From NCBI RefSeq assembly GCF_018310535.1, contig NZ_CP074103.1, forward strand, positions 62,001-126,000: DNA of 64,000 bases. Reading direction: 5' to 3'. The notes beneath the pieces were generated by a model. The model was given only the letters and a program-made list of their open reading frames with translations. It was not told the DNA's origin and searched no databases. The stretch comes from Streptomyces mirabilis (lineage in GTDB: Bacteria > Actinomycetota > Actinomycetes > Streptomycetales > Streptomycetaceae). Below, one piece after another: positions 36,612 to 44,562 of the stretch (position 1 is its first letter; each line of letters opens with the position of its first letter). The position numbers were made by a program, and so were the translations under genes.

Positions 36612-36770
36612 CGGGAACTCGACTGCTGCCAGGAGGAGCGCACCACGGACGCGGTGCACCGCCGGTTCGCCGACGACGCGACGGTGATCATCCCGCGGGT
36701 GCACTGGCCGTGCACGACCCGCCGGGCGCTGACCATGGACCTCGTCGAGGGGCAGCAGCCTGCTCGCGGG
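36612..36770 (+). pseudogene. ABC1/UbiB kinase fragment
   Basis: An internal piece of an ABC1-family kinase: 'RELDCCQEERTTDAVHRRFA', 'DDATVIIPRVHWPCTTRRAL' then 'TMDLVEGQQPA'. The same stretch occurs in the decayed kinase gene at 37868-39406 ('RELDFQQEARTARALRRYFA'). It has no start and no other conserved part; it is a leftover of a second copy. The rest of 36537-36996 holds no gene that I can support. Confidence 0.6.
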
Positions 36771-36884
36771 CTGACACCCCGTCGGCGGGAAGGCGCCGCA
36801 ACTCGGTCTCCCGCCGGCCGCCGCGGCCCACGCGGGGGGCCGCGCGGCCCCCGCGGGCAGGGACTCCCGGCCCACGACACAGCC

Positions 36885-36898
36885 GGTCGGCCCCTGCC
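36885..36898 (+). promoter_or_regulatory. GGTCGGCCCCTGCC element, copy 1
   Basis: This 14-base sequence lies about 100 bp before the DUF2892 gene at 36997. Identical copies precede the genes at 40155 and 46345. Confidence 0.5.
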
Positions 36899-36996
36899 CG
36901 CCGAGCCCGCACCCGGAGGAGGCTGACCAGTGTCCCGCCCATACCGGGCGGGAGTATCCCGGCACTCGGTGACGGGGCCGGTGGAGGAGGTCCGCC

Positions 36997-37266
36997 ATGA
37001 CCAGCCACAACGCACCGCTGTCCGCGCCCGGCTGGCGCACCGTGAACATCACCCCGGCCGAGCGCGTCGGCCGCGTCGTCGTCGGACTCGCCGGGATCCT
37101 CGCCGGTCTCGTCCTGCTCGTCGGCGCCGGTTCGGTGCTGGCCGTCGTCCTGGAGGCGCTGCTCGTCGCCGCCGGGCTCGACCTGCTGGTCACCGGCGCG
37201 CTCGGGCACTGCCCGCTGTACGCCAGGCTCGGCCACACGCCCACGTCCCTGCGCGGTCAGCGATGA
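36997..37266 (+). CDS. DUF2892 (YgaP-type) small membrane protein
   Basis: An 89-residue protein beginning at an ATG with GGAGGAGG upstream. 'NITPAERVGRVVVGLAGILA' followed by two membrane helices and 'ALGHCPLYARLG' is the DUF2892 pattern, as found in the membrane part of YgaP. The conserved Cys in 'GHCPLY' is present. Usually involved in sulfur or stress metabolism with rhodaneses, but no rhodanese domain is here. It overlaps the next gene (ATGA). Confidence 0.75.
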   Translation: MTSHNAPLSAPGWRTVNITPAERVGRVVVGLAGILAGLVLLVGAGSVLAVVLEALLVAAGLDLLVTGALGHCPLYARLGHTPTSLRGQR

Positions 37267-37514
37267 GCACCCACGACGGCCACCGCCCCACCCCGGACCT
37301 GTCCAAACCGCCAGACTCCCACGGCGCCCACGGGAATCACGGCGGTCACGGCTGGATGATGCTCGCCTGCTGCATCCCGATGATCCTCATCGCCGTCGCC
37401 CTGGTCGCCACCGGCGTCGTCGGCGTCGGCTGGCTCCTCGTGGCGTTCACCTGCGTGGCCCTGATGGCGCTGATCATGCGGGCCACGAGCGGCGGCGACG
37501 GCGGACACCACTGA
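37263..37514 (+). CDS. His-rich small membrane protein
   Basis: An 83-residue protein with a His/Gly-rich N terminus ('SHGAHGNHGGHGWMM'), two hydrophobic segments ('LACCIPMILIAVALVATGVV', 'WLLVAFTCVALMALIM') and a C-terminal 'GGDGGHH'. A metal-binding role is plausible. The layout matches the DUF2933-like proteins at 40155 and 49257. Coupled to the DUF2892 gene by ATGA. Confidence 0.65.
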   Translation: MSTHDGHRPTPDLSKPPDSHGAHGNHGGHGWMMLACCIPMILIAVALVATGVVGVGWLLVAFTCVALMALIMRATSGGDGGHH

Positions 37515-37532
37515 CGGGCCGCGGAGACCGCG

Positions 37533-37772
37533 ATGACCGGGCTAGCCGTCCTGTTCGGCGCGCTGCTGCTGGCGGGCGCCGTTTACGACACGGCCCACAT
37601 GCTCGCCGCTGGGGTGCGGCGGGCGGCCCGGGAGGTCGCCGAGCGCCGACTGGTCGCACTGCGGCTGCACGGGCGGATCGACGCCGCCACCTACCGCCAC
37701 CGCATGGCCGCCCTCGCCCGCGGGCACCGCACGAGCCCAACAAGGCCGGAACGGCCGGAACGGAGGACTTGA
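37533..37772 (+). CDS. Small membrane protein with SHOCT-like C terminus
   Basis: A 79-residue protein: one N-terminal helix ('GLAVLFGALLLAGAVYDTA'), a basic linker, then 'RRLVALRLHGRIDAATYRHR' and 'MAALARG', a short SHOCT-like motif. Two relatives exist in the window (40412-40720 and 59321-59599). Its stop overlaps the start of a remnant of a methyltransferase gene, the same gene order as at 40412-40713. Confidence 0.65.
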   Translation: MTGLAVLFGALLLAGAVYDTAHMLAAGVRRAAREVAERRLVALRLHGRIDAATYRHRMAALARGHRTSPTRPERPERRT

Positions 37773-37810
37773 TGGCCGATGCCGCATCCGGCCTGTGGGG
37801 CCCGGGCCGG
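37772..37810 (+). pseudogene. Start of a lost isoprenylcysteine-methyltransferase-like gene
   Basis: 'MADAASGLWG' here parallels 'MADAAYGLWP' at the start of the intact gene at 40713, including the upstream CGGAGGACnTGATGG sequence. Homology is lost after about 10 codons. It shows that a small gene plus methyltransferase module was duplicated. Confidence 0.55.
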
Positions 37811-37867
37811 CACCGTCCAAGCCCCCAGGCCGAGGAAGGTGATGTCCATGCGGGGCGTACCGCACCC

Positions 37868-39406
37868 ATGACAGCCCCGGTCGCTCAGCTCACCCGGGTC
37901 CGTGAGATCGCCACGGTGCTGTGGGCCGGCGGGCTCACCTGGCTGGTCGACGCTGTGGGCCTGCGTGTCACTGCGCTGCCGCACCGTATGCGCCCTCGGG
38001 CCGCGGCCGTGCGAGCACCACGCGGCCATGGACCAGCCCCTGCCGCAGCGCCTCCGCCTGGTCCTGGAACGGCTGGGGCCCACCTTCGTCAAGGCCGGCC
38101 AAATGCTCGCGCTGCGCCCCGACTACCTGCCCGCCGCCTACGCCGAGGCCCTGCGCGGCCTGTACGCCGACGTGCCGCCGTTTCCGGCCGGCCAGGCGGC
38201 CCAGGTTGTCACGGAGGAGCTGGGCCGTACCTCGCAGGAGGCGTTCACGGACTTCGAGCCGGAGCCGTTCGCCGCCGCGTCGCGCTGCCCGACGGCACGG
38301 CGGTGGCGGTAGCGGTGGCGGTGAAGGTGCAGCGGCCCGGGGCGGCCCGGCAGGTGCAGGCCGATCTGGCGCTGCTGCGCCGGCTGGCGCGGCGCAGCCC
38401 GACGGCGCGGCGCAGCCCGACGGCGCGGCAATTCCGCCCGGCCGACGCCGTCGACGAACTGGCCGAGTGGACGCTGCGGGAACTCGACTTCCAACAGGAA
38501 GCCCGCACCGCGCGGGCGCTGCGCCGTTACTTCGCCGATGACGACACGGTGGTCATCCCGCGGGTGCACGAGCCGTGGACGACGCGCCGGGTGCTGACCA
38601 CATGGACCTCGTCGAGGGGCAGCCGCCGGCGCCCGCCGCCGAGCTGCGGCGCACCGGGCTGGACCCGCAGAGGGTCCTTCAGACCGGGGCGCGGGCCGTG
38701 CTGCGGCAGATCTTCGAGTTCGGGCTGTTCCATGCCGACCCCCACCCGGGCAACCTGCTCGTCCTGCCCGGGAGCGGGTCGCCTTCCTCGACTTCGGCAT
38801 GTTCGGGCGGGTGGACCGCCGTCAGCGCCACCGGATGGGCATCATGCTGTGGGCGCTGACCGACGGCGGCTACGACGCCGCGGTCGGTCAGCTGCTGCAC
38901 CTGTCCGAACGGCGCCCCGGAGCCGACGTGCCGGACTTCCGGCGCGCTGTCGCCGACCTCGTCGAGGACTGGTACGGCCACGCGGCCCGAGAATACTCGG
39001 TGGCCCGGCTGATGCTGGCCGAACTCGGCGCGGGCGCGGCCCACGGCGTCGTCTTCCCGCGCGAGCTGATGCTCCTTGCTCGCACCCTGCTCACCCTGGA
39101 ATCCACCGGCGCGCTCATCGACCCCGACACCACCCTCGCCGACCTGAGCCGCGCGGTGCTGCCCGACCTCAAGCGCATCCTGCTCCCCACCACCGCCACG
39201 CTCGCCCACACCTGGGCCGACACCCGCCTGGACCGCTCGCCCTCGACCTCGACCTCCCCTACGTGCTCCAGCACCTCGACGACCTGCTCCCCACCCCCGC
39301 CCGGACCGACCCGCCCCCATCACGGCCGCCGCTGCTCGCGCTCCTGGCCGCCGGGGCCGCCGGAGCCGCACTGGCCCGCCTCGTACGCGGACGAGACGGC
39401 GGCTGA
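37868..39406 (+). pseudogene. ABC1/UbiB-family kinase, frameshifted
   Basis: Several frames together give a nearly full ABC1 kinase: 'VREIATVLWAGGLTWLVDAV'; then 'LERLGPTFVKAGQMLALRPD' (KxGQ motif); then 'VKVQRPGAARQVQADLALLR' and 'WTLRELDFQQEARTARALRR'; then 'MDLVEGQPPAPAAELRR' and 'FGLFHADPHPGNLLVL'; then 'FGMFGRVDRRQRHRMGIML'; and a final frame ending 'LARLVRGRDGG'. At least four frame changes and a small deletion before the VAVKV segment show that it is decayed, unless sequencing errors are involved. Family members act in lipid or quinone metabolism. Confidence 0.8.
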
Positions 39407-39424
39407 CGGGCCGAGCGTGGCCCC

Positions 39425-39500
39425 AGGCACAGTGCACCCGCCGATTCCCCGCCCGGGCCCCCGGGCACAGCGCACCAGCGATTCCCCGCCCGGCCCGAGG
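39425..39500. repeat. Two imperfect 35-bp direct repeats upstream of a CopD-like gene
   Basis: GGCACAGTGCACCCGCCGAT plus TCCCCGCCCGGGCCC is repeated as GGCACAGCGCACCAGCGAT plus TCCCCGCCCGGCCC about 37 bases later. It sits in the promoter region of the gene at 39551, so it may contain two regulator sites. Confidence 0.5.
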
Positions 39501-39550
39501 CCCCCGGCGGATCGGCGGCCCGCCGCCCGTGAGAGGGGACAATCCGTCCT

Positions 39551-39952
39551 ATGCTCGCCGTCAGCTGGGACACCGTCCGCATGTTCCTGCACATCCTCGC
39601 CGCCACTGTCTGGGTCGGCGGCCAGCTCACCCTGGCCGCCCTCGTCCCCGCGCTGCGCGGACTCGGCACCCAGGTGACCCGCGCCGCGGCCCGTCGGTTC
39701 AACCAGGTCGCCTGGCCGGCCTTCGCCGTACTGGTGGCCACCGGCGCCTGGAACATCGCCGCCGAGCAGGACAAGATCACCGGCAGCTACCGGACCACGC
39801 TGATCATCAAGCTGGTCGTCGTGGCGGCCTCCGGCATCACCGCCTTCCTGCACGCCCGGGCCCGCCACGCCGCCTCCCTCGCCGTCTTCGGCGCCCTGAC
39901 CGGCCTCACGGCGCTCGGTGCGCTCTTCCTCGGCACCCTGCTCGCCGGCTGA
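39551..39952 (+). CDS. CopD-like membrane protein
   Basis: A 133-residue protein with four helices and the pattern of the CopD domain: 'VRMFLHILAATVWVGGQLTL', 'RRFNQVAWPAFAVLVATGAW', 'TLIIKLVVVAASGITAFLHA'. The family includes copper resistance protein D and small copper-linked membrane proteins. Ends at a TGA with no overlap. A pair of direct repeats lies in its promoter. Copper uptake or a redox role is suggested by family and neighbourhood. Confidence 0.7.
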   Translation: MLAVSWDTVRMFLHILAATVWVGGQLTLAALVPALRGLGTQVTRAAARRFNQVAWPAFAVLVATGAWNIAAEQDKITGSYRTTLIIKLVVVAASGITAFLHARARHAASLAVFGALTGLTALGALFLGTLLAG

Positions 39953-39984
39953 AGAGCGCCCGCAGGTACCGGCTCTGGCCGGGC

Positions 39985-40047
39985 GGGGCCGAACGGCCCC
40001 GGGCACAGGGGCCCACCGGTCCGCGGCCCGGCCGGTCGGCCCCTGCC
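39985..40047 (+). promoter_or_regulatory. Palindrome and GGTCGGCCCCTGCC element, copy 2
   Basis: GGGGCCG-AA-CGGCCCC (39985-40000) has perfect 7-bp arms, and GGTCGGCCCCTGCC follows at 40034-40047, about 108 bp before the gene at 40155. Both resemble elements upstream of the Rv1733c-like gene at 46345. DevR/OsdR-type control is an inference. Confidence 0.5.
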
Positions 40048-40154
40048 CGAACGACCGTGCGCGAGGGCAGGCTCGTCAGTAGCCACCGGTACCCGGTGGA
40101 GGTAACCAGGGGATCCCGCTCGAGATCCCGCAGGAGGGGCGAGAGGAGGGCGTC

Positions 40155-40364
40155 ATGAACAACCGGAACGTCCCGCTGTACGTCATCGTCCTGGCGACCG
40201 CCGCCGTGGGGTTGCTGGCGCTCGGCATAGCGCAGCACATGCTGATCTTCTTCGGCCTCGTGGCCGTCGCCTGCTTCTTCCTGATGCGTGGCATGCACGG
40301 CCGCCAGGGCGGCCACAAAGGCTCCGGCCAGAAGCACTCCGACCGCCCCCACAAGCACCTCTGA
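40155..40364 (+). CDS. DUF2933-like small membrane protein
   Basis: A 69-residue protein with a strong ribosome site (GAGGAGGG). Two close hydrophobic segments ('YVIVLATAAVGLLALGI', 'MLIFFGLVAVACFFLMRGM') are followed by a His/Lys-rich tail ('HGRQGGHKGSGQKHSDRPHK'). The layout matches DUF2933 proteins, which often lie in copper or heavy-metal loci. Confidence 0.7.
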   Translation: MNNRNVPLYVIVLATAAVGLLALGIAQHMLIFFGLVAVACFFLMRGMHGRQGGHKGSGQKHSDRPHKHL

Positions 40365-40411
40365 TCACCGGCCATCCGCCGGTGGGACCGCGCAGGAGAC
40401 GGGAGGCCGTG

Positions 40412-40720
40412 ATGATCACGGTCATAGTCATGGCGATCGGCGTGGTGCTGCTGTCGATCGGCGTGGCGCTGCTGTCGGGCATCGTCCCCGACGCCGTGCG
40501 CCTGCTCACCCTCCGAGGCCGCCGCAGCCCGGGCCCGGCCCGGTTGCGGGATCGGCTGGCGGCCCGAGCCGCCGGCGAAACCACGGCGGCCGCTGAGGCC
40601 GAGGAACGGGCGCTGGCCCGGCGGTTGCTGGCCGGGCGGCTCGCCCCGGTCTCCTACCGCAACCGGATGGACACCCTCGCCCACCGCACCCCGCAACCCC
40701 ACGGAGGACCTGATGGCTGA
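40412..40720 (+). CDS. Small membrane protein with SHOCT-like C terminus (second copy)
   Basis: A 102-residue protein with one N-terminal helix ('VIVMAIGVVLLSIGVALLSG'), a charged linker and 'ARRLLAGRLAPVSYRNRMDT', the same C-terminal motif as in the protein at 37533. ATG at 40412 has GGGAGG upstream. It overlaps the methyltransferase gene by 8 nt, so the two are coupled. Confidence 0.65.
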   Translation: MITVIVMAIGVVLLSIGVALLSGIVPDAVRLLTLRGRRSPGPARLRDRLAARAAGETTAAAEAEERALARRLLAGRLAPVSYRNRMDTLAHRTPQPHGGPDG

Positions 40721-41453
40721 CGCCGCGTACGGCCTGTGGCCGCTGGTGGTGCTCAACACGGCGCTGTTCATCGCGTTCGCGGTGAGTTTCTTCCACCCGA
40801 AGTCCAAGCGGGACTGGCGGGCGATGGGCGCCTACAGCGCGTTCCTGGTGGCGCTGTTCACCGAGATGTACGGCACCCCGCTGACGATCTACCTGCTGGG
40901 CAGCTGGCTCGGTTCCCGCTTCCCGCTGCTGAAGGACACCCACGCCGGCGGGCACCTGTGGAACGACCTGATCGGCTGGAAGTACGACCCGCACGTGAGC
41001 CCGTTCCACCTGGCCAGCTACGTGGCCATAGGCGCCGGGTTCTGGCTGATCGCCGCCGCCTGGAAGGTGCTGCACGACGCCGCCCAGCACGAGCGCCTGG
41101 CCACCACGGGACCGTACGCCCACGTGCGGCACCCGCAGTACGACGGCTTCCTGCTCATCATGATCGGGTTCCTGCTGCAGTGGCCCACCATCCCCACCCT
41201 GGTCATGTTCCCGGTGCTCGTATACGTGTACGCCCGCCTCGCCCGCGGCGAAGAACGCGAAGTGGCCAAGGAGTTCGGCGCCGACTGGGACGCCTACGCC
41301 GCCCACACCCCCGCCTTCTGGCCCCGCCGCCGGCATGGACGAGGCCCCGTCGCCCCACCAAGCGGCACCAACACCGCCGTCGGGCACCGGCCCGCGCGGC
41401 CGGCGGACGACGGACGTCCCCGCCGCTCCAGCGCCCCCGGGAGGCCCCGATGA
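40713..41453 (+). CDS. Isoprenylcysteine carboxylmethyltransferase family protein
   Basis: A 246-residue membrane protein. Five or so helices precede the SAM-binding signature 'GPYAHVRHPQYDGFLLIMIG' (about 132-151), followed by 'RGEEREVAKEFGADWDAYAA', the usual C-terminal motif of the ICMT/PEMT-like family. The last 45 residues are disordered. Members methylate small molecules, lipids or Cys carboxyl groups; the substrate is unknown, since bacteria lack prenylated CaaX proteins. Coupled to the small gene upstream and to a small membrane gene downstream (ATGA). Confidence 0.8.
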   Translation: MADAAYGLWPLVVLNTALFIAFAVSFFHPKSKRDWRAMGAYSAFLVALFTEMYGTPLTIYLLGSWLGSRFPLLKDTHAGGHLWNDLIGWKYDPHVSPFHLASYVAIGAGFWLIAAAWKVLHDAAQHERLATTGPYAHVRHPQYDGFLLIMIGFLLQWPTIPTLVMFPVLVYVYARLARGEEREVAKEFGADWDAYAAHTPAFWPRRRHGRGPVAPPSGTNTAVGHRPARPADDGRPRRSSAPGRPR

Positions 41454-41641
41454 CCGCAATGCCCGCCGCTCTCCAGGCGCTGATCGCGGTCGGCGTCCTT
41501 GCCGGGATCGCGCTACTGCTTGTCGTACTGGCTGCGGCCGAACGCCGCCGCCCAACTCACGCGGACGGCAACGGAGGTGACAGGCATGAACGGCCCTCCC
41601 ATCGCGCTGTGGGTCATGGTCGTGGTGGCCGGCCTCGCTGA
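41450..41641 (+). CDS. Small single-helix membrane protein
   Basis: A 63-residue frame starting in ATGA overlap with the upstream gene. It has one hydrophobic segment ('ALIAVGVLAGIALLLVVLAA') and a basic His/Arg-rich tail. The last 56 bases overlap the next gene, so one of the two may use a different end. Function unknown. Confidence 0.45.
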   Translation: MTAMPAALQALIAVGVLAGIALLLVVLAAAERRRPTHADGNGGDRHERPSHRAVGHGRGGRPR

Positions 41642-41798
41642 TCTGCTGGCCCTGCCCGCCGCGATCTGGTGGACCGAGCTGCGACGGCCGGACGGCCACC
41701 GCCCGGCCGAGCCCCCTGCCGCACCGAAGCCGGCGACACCGCAGCGCAACCGCCGCGGCCGGGGCCGGGCCCGGCCCCATCCACCGATTAGGAGGTGA
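41586..41798 (+). CDS. Small single-helix membrane protein
   Basis: A 70-residue protein with GGAGGTGACAGGC before its ATG. 'IALWVMVVVAGLADLLALPA' forms one helix, and the C-terminal half is Pro/Arg-rich. Unknown function. Part of the chain of small membrane genes from 40155 to 42127. Confidence 0.5.
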   Translation: MNGPPIALWVMVVVAGLADLLALPAAIWWTELRRPDGHRPAEPPAAPKPATPQRNRRGRGRARPHPPIRR

Positions 41799-41803
41799 CC
41801 GAC

Positions 41804-42127
41804 ATGCGCACCCTCGCCCTGGCCCTGGTGGCCGTCCAGCTGCTGACCGTCGCGGCCTGCGCCGTCCACCTGGCACGCCACCCGCGCGATCCCGCGAGAC
41901 TCCCGCGCACCCTGCACCGCACCGCCGCCGTCCTCCTCACCGCTTCCCTCCTTCCGCTGCCGGCCCTGCTGGCGACCGAGGCGTCCGTGGCGGCCTGGGC
42001 GCTGTGGGGTGGCGGGTACCTCACGGCCGCCGTGGTCTGGGCCGGCGCCGACACCCTCCGGGACACCCCCGCCGCCCGGACCGCTCCCGGCGCACCCGGC
42101 GCACCCGGCGCACCCGGCGCACGATAG
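41804..42127 (+). CDS. Small membrane protein with Gly-Ala-Pro repeat tail
   Basis: A 107-residue protein whose ATG has AGGAGGTGACCGAC upstream. Three hydrophobic segments ('LALALVAVQLLTVAACAVHL', 'AAVLLTASLLPLPALLA', 'AWALWGGGYLTAAVVWAGAD') are followed by a tail of four Gly-Ala-Pro units, encoded by a 9-bp tandem repeat. I do not recognise the family. Confidence 0.55.
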   Translation: MRTLALALVAVQLLTVAACAVHLARHPRDPARLPRTLHRTAAVLLTASLLPLPALLATEASVAAWALWGGGYLTAAVVWAGADTLRDTPAARTAPGAPGAPGAPGAR

Positions 42128-42429
42128 CCGGGCTCGACGCCCGCACGGGAAGCGCGGCGAACGCGAGCCTGATCGCCCCGGGCCGGCCGACGGGCCGGGT
42201 GGCGGCTGCGGACCGGGAACCTCCATCCGCAGCCGGTGCCGTCCCAGGCCCGACCACCGGAAACAAGGTGACCAGCTCACCCACAGCCGCCCGGATGGGG
42301 ACAGCCGGGCAGCACAAGAGGGACCGCGGAGGGCGCCGGTCCGCACGCTCAGACAGCCCGTTCGGCGGGGCCGTGCCGCGAGGGCCGGAGAGTGGGGACG
42401 TGCCGGGCGATCCCGCCAACGCCGTGGCG

Positions 42430-42640
42430 GGCGCGGCCGGTGGCCAGGAGGGATACCACGGTGCCGGCCACGGCGTAGGCGGCCAGGGTCCACAGGGCGC
42501 CACCGGTGGCGTTGCCGGAGAAGTACATGGCGTTGCGGACCGCGGTGGTGCCGGCGCCGGGGGCAGGGCCTGCCCGATGGCGCGCCAGAACCCGGGCAGC
42601 AGCGGGCCCGGGTAGGGGCCGCCGGCGCTGGGGTTGGGTC
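42430..42640 (-). pseudogene. Decayed copy of the DUF3533 gene C terminus
   Basis: About 170 bp here closely match 17690-17870, the C-terminal part of the intact DUF3533 gene, including the segment encoding 'AVRNAMYFSGNATGGALWTL'. A deletion upsets the frame and the gene ends abruptly. The rest of 42128-42666 holds no gene I can support. Confidence 0.7.
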
Positions 42641-42666
42641 GAGGCCCTTGAATGGCGGTCCTGGTC

Positions 42667-42933
42667 CTAGAAGTTCCAGGACACCGTCTGGTGCACGGTG
42701 GTCAGCACGGCCAGGACCACCAGGTCGCTCACCCCCAGGAAGAGCCCGAGGCAGGCGCGTCCCCGGCGGCCGGTCTTTCGCCAGAGCGCGAGGACAGCCA
42801 GAACGATCGCGATGGGCCCGAGGACGATGTTCATCACGAGCAGGCCCAGCAGGCCGAGCACGAAGGCGGCGACGGCCATTCCGTCCGCGTCGCGGGTGCC
42901 GGTGTTCCTGCGGGCGGATGCGGTGAGCTCCAT
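42667..42933 (-). CDS. DUF4190 small membrane protein
   Basis: An 88-residue protein with two helices: 'GMAVAAFVLGLLGLLVMNIV' and 'LGLFLGVSDLVVLAVLTTV', with 'LGPIAIVLAVLALWR' between. This is the DUF4190 pattern. The N-terminal tail is short and polar. Function unknown; relatives are often paired with secreted or stress proteins. Confidence 0.65.
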   Translation of the reverse strand: MELTASARRNTGTRDADGMAVAAFVLGLLGLLVMNIVLGPIAIVLAVLALWRKTGRRGRACLGLFLGVSDLVVLAVLTTVHQTVSWNF

Positions 42934-42961
42934 GGGTTCTGTTCCTTCGGGCGGTGTGAGG

Positions 42962-43129
42962 TCAGTGGTGCAGGTGGCGCACGTGGCGCACGTGGCGCCG
43001 GCGCACGGTGAAGGCGAGGAGCCAAGCGCCGATCACGGCGCCGGCGACCAGGCTGACCGGGACGGGGAGGTGTGCCACCGAACCCAGCACGATCCCGAGA
43101 ATCAGGAGAGCTGCGACGAGGAAGATCAC
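42962..43129 (-). CDS. Small two-helix membrane protein with His/Arg tail
   Basis: A 55-residue protein starting at GTG with GGCAG upstream: 'IFLVAALLILGIVLGSVAHL', 'LVAGAVIGAWLLAF' and the tail 'TVRRRHVRHVRHLHH'. The tail's tandem (V/L)RH units come from a 9-bp repeat in the DNA. It may bind metal like its neighbours. Unknown family. Confidence 0.5.
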   Translation of the reverse strand: MIFLVAALLILGIVLGSVAHLPVPVSLVAGAVIGAWLLAFTVRRRHVRHVRHLHH

Positions 43130-43404
43130 GGGTCTGCCTTTCGGCTGGCGCTGTACGGGTCGGCCGTACGAGCGGCATGAGAACTGCGTGTACGTGTGTT
43201 CACTGGCTTGTCCGGTCGGTCGGGGTTTTGAGGCCGCGGGGGCGACCGCGAAGGACGCGGGGCCCGCGATCCTGGCCCCTCCTCTGGATCGCCTCACCGC
43301 CATCGTGCGACCGCCTGGCCGGGCGGGGCATGGGCCGCTCGGTACGTGTCCGGGACCGCACGGCCCCATCATTCGGCCCGGTCGGCTGCTGAGCGCCGCC
43401 CGGC

Positions 43405-43790
43405 CTGGGGTACTCGCCGGGTTCGGCGGGGACGAACTCCACCGGCACGAGCGTGCCTTCGGGCAGGTCGGCGTGCCTGTCGAAGGCGTCCAGCAGGACG
43501 GTCTGGGAGCAGGCCGAGGTCTCCTCGCGGCGGAAGGTCAGCCGGACCGGCTTGCCGTGTTCGGCAGTCTTCGCCTGGCGGAGCATGAGGTCGGTCTCGG
43601 AGATGACGCCGATGACCTTCTCGTACATCGACGATCGGCAGCCCGCTGATGCGGTGGTCCGCCAGCAGCCGTGCGACCTCTTCCCGGCTGACGGGCCCGG
43701 CCGGCTCCGGTGGGGATCGACGTCACGGTGCGCGACGTGGGAGAGCTCATGGGCGAGGACGCCTTCGAGTTTCGGGTTCGGCCTCGGCCT
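43405..43790 (-). pseudogene. Mosaic of M48 peptidase, CBS and cupredoxin fragments
   Basis: Reading along the minus strand through different frames: 43713-43768 gives 'LEGVLAHELSHVAHRDVD', matching the HELSH region of the M48 protease encoded at 50684; 43590-43690 gives 'REEVARLLADHRISGLPIVD' and 'KVIGVISETDLMLRQA', a CBS domain with one frameshift; 43405-43560 gives 'RLTFRREETSACSQTVLLDA' and 'VPVEFVPAEPGEYP', a cupredoxin like the N terminus of the Cu-ATPase at 26114. None is complete. It is a junction of at least three lost genes. Confidence 0.65.
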
Positions 43791-43891
43791 TGCTGACCGG
43801 CCCGGCTCTCACCGTCTCCACGGCCGTCGTACGCGAGCTCGGCCTGGATGTCGTCCCGCCAGGCCGGCAGGGTGGCGTCCGACCCAGCATC

Positions 43892-44344
43892 CGTCCACCG
43901 AGGCGGTCGGCCGTCCGGTCGTCGGCTCGTACCCGGCCTACGCCGGCGCCCAGCGCGCGGTCGATTTTCTGTCCGACAGTAAATTCGGTGGAACGCACCG
44001 CGATCATCGGTTCGGACCTGCGCATGGTGGAGACCGTGCTCGGCCGGCTCACCCGCGGCCGGGCCGCCTTGGCGGGGGCCGGCACCGGCGCCTGGTTCGG
44101 GCTGCTGGTCGGGCTGTTGCTGTCGGTGTTCGCCGCGGGCAACTACCATGTCCTGGTTCTGATGCTGAGCGTGCTGGCCTACGGCGCGGTCTTCGGTTTC
44201 GCCGGTCATGCCCTCAGCGGCGGCCGTCGCGACTTCTCCTCCCGCAGCCAGATCGTGGCCGCCCGCTACGACGTGGTCGCCGAGACCGAGGCCGCCGAGG
44301 AGGCCAGGACCGTGCTGATCAAACTGGCCTGGCGCGAAGACTGA
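43892..44344 (+). pseudogene. General-stress-protein (GSP17M-like) gene with one frameshift
   Basis: The first part, in one frame, reads 'VVGSYPAYAGAQRAVDFLSD' (usual N-terminal motif of this family). One extra base near 43990 then shifts to 'VERTAIIGSDLRMVETVLGR', followed by the Gly-rich helix segment 'GAWFGLLVGLLLSVFAAG' and C-terminal 'VVAETEAAEEARTVLIKLAW'. Everything is present except the continuous frame. Either a recent mutation or a sequencing error; GTG at 43991 could give a shortened product. Confidence 0.6.
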
Positions 44345-44562
44345 CCCGTGCCCCGCGCCGACCATGCGGGCAGGGCGGCGGACACCACCTTCCTCCTCGG
44401 CCGGCAAAGAGGGCTTCGGATACGCAGTCGCGTCACCCGAAGTGCCCACCCGACGGTCGTTGTTGTCGCCGGTTCTATCGGTCGCTGGCGAGCTGCGTCC
44501 GCCGTGCTGATGCGTCCGTGGCTTGTGCGGACGGGGCTTGTGAAGGCCACGGATTCCCCGGA

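Noticed and set aside
42070..42123. Tandem 9-bp repeats as a CRISPR or VNTR locus
   Set aside because: The repeats are in frame and encode a Gly-Ala-Pro tail; no spacers. No CRISPR array was seen anywhere in the window.
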